Shown here: positions 6,715 through 8,339 of the stretch, one piece after another
Layout of the letters: each line of letters opens with the position of its first letter
Numbering within the stretch: position 1 is the stretch's first letter
Assembly: GCA_910587835.1 (NCBI GenBank)
Contig: CAJUNQ010000096.1
Location: 1 to 8,339, forward strand
Origin: an uncultured Oscillospiraceae bacterium
GTDB taxonomy: Bacteria; Bacillota; Clostridia; Oscillospirales; Acutalibacteraceae
Direction of reading: 5' to 3'
Length of the DNA: 8,339 bases
Translations under genes and position numbers: made by a program
Notes under the pieces: generated by a model
Databases searched by the model: none
Seen by the model: only the letters and a program-made list of their open reading frames with translations
What the model was told of the DNA's origin: nothing

Positions 6715-7683
6715 TTAGAATTCACTCAGCCACTCTTTAAACTCATCAAAAGACATTTTACCGGCAGCGCATTCGTCACGCTTACCCTTTGCCGCAGCGC
6801 TCCAAGCATAGAACGCACCGGGGCTGATCTTCCCCGCCTTAATCCAGTTGAATCGCTTTTTATACTCCCGGCGGTACTCCTTGAATAGTTCGTCCGAGTT
6901 TTTCTTCTCCGCCCAGCGCTTTACCGCGCCAACCTCTCTGCAAGTGTGCCCGTTCTCGTCAACGGTCAAATTGCAGAACTCTGCCGTATTGCGCCGGGGG
7001 ATGGCAAAATATTTGCCACAGTACGAGCAGATACGCATACGCTGTTCTCGCTTGACACACTCCCGGAGGGAGAACTCTACCAGGTCGGAGATAGAAGTTG
7101 GGTGTAACACTTCGGCAAAAGTACCGTTGCCGGTTCGCTCATAGATGGTAGAGATTGGCCTAAACTGATAGGCATAGAGCGGTTCTCTTTTCTCTTTGTC
7201 CAGATACGCTTGTAACTTTTCATGAACAGGTCTCTTCTTGCCGTCATCGATGTCAAGTACATCTTGGAACAGGCGCATGATTTGTTTTTGGAGCGTATCG
7301 AGGTCGCAGGGGATGTGCCGCAGCTGCTTGTGGGGGAGAATCTCTTGAACATCATCAGGATGTTGCTCTGCATTGCGGAACCGCGCCTGCCAGTCAAAAC
7401 GTAGAAACTCGAAATAGATGTGTTTCTTAGCAAGTTCCTCCAGAGTGCTCATCACTATTCCCCTTGAGTCTGCATCCCGTTCCCGGTAAAAATTCAGCAG
7501 GGCCTTGTCCATTTTCTTAAACAGGTTCTCCATCGGCCAGATGTCCAAATAGGTGAATCGCAAGAGGCTTTCCAGAAATGGGAAGTCTTTTTCTTTTTTG
7601 TGTGAGCGTTCGAACGTCAAATCTTTGTAGACAAAATACTCGCGGCCCTCTTCAAAGTAGGTGTAGAACAGATAGTCAGCCAT
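6715..7683 (-). CDS. DUF6076-like zinc-finger protein of unknown function
   Basis: A 322-aa soluble protein with no signal peptide or membrane segment. The N-terminal two thirds is mostly helical and charged with no motif I recognise. The C-terminal part has a likely zinc site: CSYCGKYF (Cys219, Cys222), then Cys237 in AEFC and Cys248 in HTCRE, followed by a basic helical stretch (about 254-285) rich in Lys/Arg. This pattern resembles proteins annotated DUF6076, common on Clostridia mobile elements; the family name is from memory. Nucleic-acid binding is plausible but unproven. It starts at the ATG at 7683, with AAAAGGAG ten bases upstream; a longer frame from 7824 would cover both promoters and lacks such a site. 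It is divergent from the excisionase-like gene and points toward pstS, with no clear terminator between. Confidence 0.75.
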   Translation of the reverse strand: MADYLFYTYFEEGREYFVYKDLTFERSHKKEKDFPFLESLLRFTYLDIWPMENLFKKMDKALLNFYRERDADSRGIVMSTLEELAKKHIYFEFLRFDWQARFRNAEQHPDDVQEILPHKQLRHIPCDLDTLQKQIMRLFQDVLDIDDGKKRPVHEKLQAYLDKEKREPLYAYQFRPISTIYERTGNGTFAEVLHPTSISDLVEFSLRECVKREQRMRICSYCGKYFAIPRRNTAEFCNLTVDENGHTCREVGAVKRWAEKKNSDELFKEYRREYKKRFNWIKAGKISPGAFYAWSAAAKGKRDECAAGKMSFDEFKEWLSEF

Positions 7684-7725
7684 CTTGGTTGCACTCCTTT
7701 TGGAAAGATAAAAATATTTTTGAAA

Positions 7726-7738
7726 TTGTCCTTGACAA
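7726..7738. promoter_or_regulatory. Operator-like dyad over the -35 box
   Basis: TTGTC-CTT-GACAA is a perfect 5-bp inverted repeat that overlaps the rightward -35 element TTGACA. A repressor binding here would block transcription of the excisionase-like gene. The bound protein is unknown; a regulator encoded elsewhere on the element is the simplest idea. Confidence 0.35.
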
Positions 7739-7760
7739 ATGAGCTGCCATGTGTTACCAT
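7732..7760 (+). promoter_or_regulatory. Promoter of the excisionase-like gene
   Basis: TTGACA (7732-7737) and TACCAT (7755-7760) are separated by exactly 17 bp: a consensus -35 and a reasonable -10. The start would fall near 7767, leaving a leader of about 80 nt before the GTG start. It lies inside the leader of the opposing DUF6076-like transcript and faces that gene's promoter. Confidence 0.65.
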
Positions 7761-7774
7761 ATGACGGCCGGTAA
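7754..7774. promoter_or_regulatory. Operator-like dyad over the -10 box and start point
   Basis: TTACC (7754-7758) and GGTAA (7770-7774) form an inverted repeat with 11 bp between arms, spanning the rightward -10 element and the likely start. The 21-bp size suits a dimeric HTH repressor. Seen directly as symmetry; the role is inferred. Confidence 0.35.
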
Positions 7775-7795
7775 ATCAAACTGTCTTTAAGAATT

Positions 7796-7824
7796 AGTCT
7801 ACAGCAAGCGGACAGAAAAGTCAA
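7796..7824 (-). promoter_or_regulatory. Promoter of the DUF6076-like gene
   Basis: On the minus strand TTGACT (7824-7819) and TAGACT (7801-7796) are 17 bp apart, giving a strong sigma-70-type promoter. The start would be near 7789, with a leader of roughly 105 nt before the ATG at 7683. It points toward the rightward promoter at 7732-7760, so the two transcripts would overlap at their 5' ends by about 22 nt and polymerases would meet head-on. Confidence 0.6.
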
Positions 7825-7833
7825 GATATTTTT

Positions 7834-7840
7834 TAGGAGG
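7834..7840 (+). promoter_or_regulatory. Ribosome binding site of the excisionase-like gene
   Basis: TAGGAGG lies six bases before the GTG at 7847. It decides the start, because no in-frame ATG occurs nearby in this small gene. Confidence 0.8.
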
Positions 7841-7846
7841 TGCGGA

Positions 7847-8059
7847 GTGGTTCAATCAAAGTTCAAAAGTTATGACGAACTGCCACTGTTTCTCAATGCG
7901 AAAACAGTGGCAGAAGTCTTGGGAATTTCAGTTGCGGGGGCCTATGAGTTGCTGCATCAGGAGGACTTTCCTGTGCTGAGAATCGGTTCGCGCCTGGTGG
8001 TTCTCAAGGAGAAATTTCTCTCGTGGGTCGAGAGTCAGACAGGAGGTAATGAGATATGA
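7847..8059 (+). CDS. xis: Excisionase-family small HTH DNA-binding protein
   Basis: A 70-aa MerR/HTH_17-like winged-helix protein of the type called excisionase on Clostridia and Tn916-like elements. The helix-turn-helix is at about 17-37 (LNAKTVAEVLGISVAGAYELL), then the usual wing FPVLRIGSRLVVLK (41-54), where Arg45, Gly47 and Arg49 match the family pattern P-x-x-R-I-G-x-R. Such proteins bend DNA at att sites to favour excision by the cognate tyrosine recombinase, but many also act as transcription regulators, so Xis activity is not certain. It uses a GTG start with a strong TAGGAGG six bases upstream. Its last codons contain the ribosome binding site of the next gene, and the stop overlaps the next start as ATGA. 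A good promoter lies at 7732-7760. Confidence 0.85.
   Translation: MVQSKFKSYDELPLFLNAKTVAEVLGISVAGAYELLHQEDFPVLRIGSRLVVLKEKFLSWVESQTGGNEI
8041..8046 (+). promoter_or_regulatory. Ribosome binding site inside the excisionase-like gene
   Basis: AGGAGG, nine bases before the ATG at 8056. It supports that start and implies coupled translation of the two genes. Confidence 0.75.
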
Positions 8060-8339
8060 GTAATTTCTTGAGAGCATCATGCAGCGGAGCAAAGAATTTC
8101 TTTCCTCTGCCAAACGCAATTTTCAGTTTAGGTTTGTCGGCTGGCGAGCTGGCTGTCTACGCTTATCTCATGTATTGCGAGGACAGGAAGTCGCATCAGT
8201 GCTGGCCAAGCTACAAAACTATTGGCAAGGCGGTGGGCATGAGCGAGAACACGGTGCGGAAATATGTGCGGGAGTTGGAGTACAAAACGCTTATCCTGAC
8301 GGAGCCGACAAAGTATGAATCTGAGAATGGGCAGGTTCG
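8056..8339 (+). CDS. Winged-helix replication-initiator-like protein (partial, 5' end)
   Basis: The frame begins at the ATG at 8056 and is still open at the window end, giving 94 residues. The N-terminus shows CSGAKNFFPLPNAIFSLGLSAGELAVYAYL, a signature of element-encoded initiator-like proteins in Clostridia. It is followed by a helix-turn-helix of the HTH_36 type at about 52-75 (SYKTIGKAVGMSENTVRKYV) and the start of a wing. Proteins of this type are annotated as helix-turn-helix or replication initiator proteins and are thought to support replication of the excised circular element; that role is inferred from family and context. AGGAGG at 8041-8046 and the ATGA overlap with the upstream gene place both in one operon. 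The C-terminal part, which would settle the family, is missing. Confidence 0.8.
   Translation, partial: MSNFLRASCSGAKNFFPLPNAIFSLGLSAGELAVYAYLMYCEDRKSHQCWPSYKTIGKAVGMSENTVRKYVRELEYKTLILTEPTKYESENGQV

Larger units (their letters stand above)
6700..8339. mobile_element. Terminal part of an integrative element (partial)
   Basis: This segment differs from the phosphate operon in GC content and gene style. It carries an excisionase-like gene overlapping a replication-initiator-like winged-helix gene, a pairing common at one end of integrative and conjugative elements in gut Clostridia. The left limit is set at the 23-bp repeat; the right limit is outside the window. No integrase, relaxase or transfer gene is visible here, so the class of element cannot be stated. 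Confidence 0.5.

Noticed and set aside
6715..7824. Longer 369-aa form of the DUF6076-like protein
   Set aside because: The extra 47 residues would be coded by the intergenic region that holds both promoters. The ATG at 7683 has a clear AAAAGGAG upstream.
1..8339. CRISPR array, tRNA, rRNA or riboswitch
   Set aside because: I saw no regularly spaced repeats, no tRNA-like cloverleaf with a CCA end and no recognisable riboswitch core. The intergenic regions are too short and are accounted for by promoters and repeats.

Overview
The window looks like chromosomal DNA from a moderately GC-rich Clostridia (Firmicutes). An Oscillospirales-type gut anaerobe is my best guess, from gene style and strong GGAGG ribosome binding sites, not from any search. 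It holds a complete phosphate-acquisition operon next to the end of an integrated mobile element.

Positions 1-232 hold no convincing gene. They contain short inverted repeats, a tandem 10-bp repeat and a copy of a 23-bp sequence. Positions 233-6582, all on the minus strand, are a tightly packed operon that reads right to left as pstS-pstC-pstA-pstB-phoU-phoP-phoR. Gaps are 22 nt or less, with 4-nt ATGA overlaps at pstB/phoU and phoP/phoR. PstS binds phosphate outside the membrane, PstC and PstA form the channel, and PstB powers it. PhoU links transporter state to the sensor kinase PhoR, and PhoP activates the regulon. The single obvious promoter lies upstream of pstS (6613-6668) and carries three PhoP-box-like repeats, so the two regulators at the distal end are probably under their own positive feedback.

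Positions 6715-8339 are lower in GC and look like one end of an integrative (probably conjugative) element. They hold a zinc-finger protein that resembles the DUF6076 family (minus strand), then divergently an excisionase-like small HTH protein (GTG start), overlapping by ATGA the start of a winged-helix replication-initiator-like protein that runs off the window. The 163-bp divergent intergenic region holds two good sigma-70-type promoters that face each other, with dyad symmetries over one of them.

The most notable structure is a 21/23-identical direct repeat at 194-216 and 6677-6699. It brackets the phosphate operon almost exactly: 16 bp past the phoR stop, and just beyond the distal Pho box of pstS. 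Both mismatches fall at its centre. This resembles a pair of recombinase core (att) sites and suggests that the whole pst-pho operon is, or was, a mobilisable cassette beside or between integrative elements.
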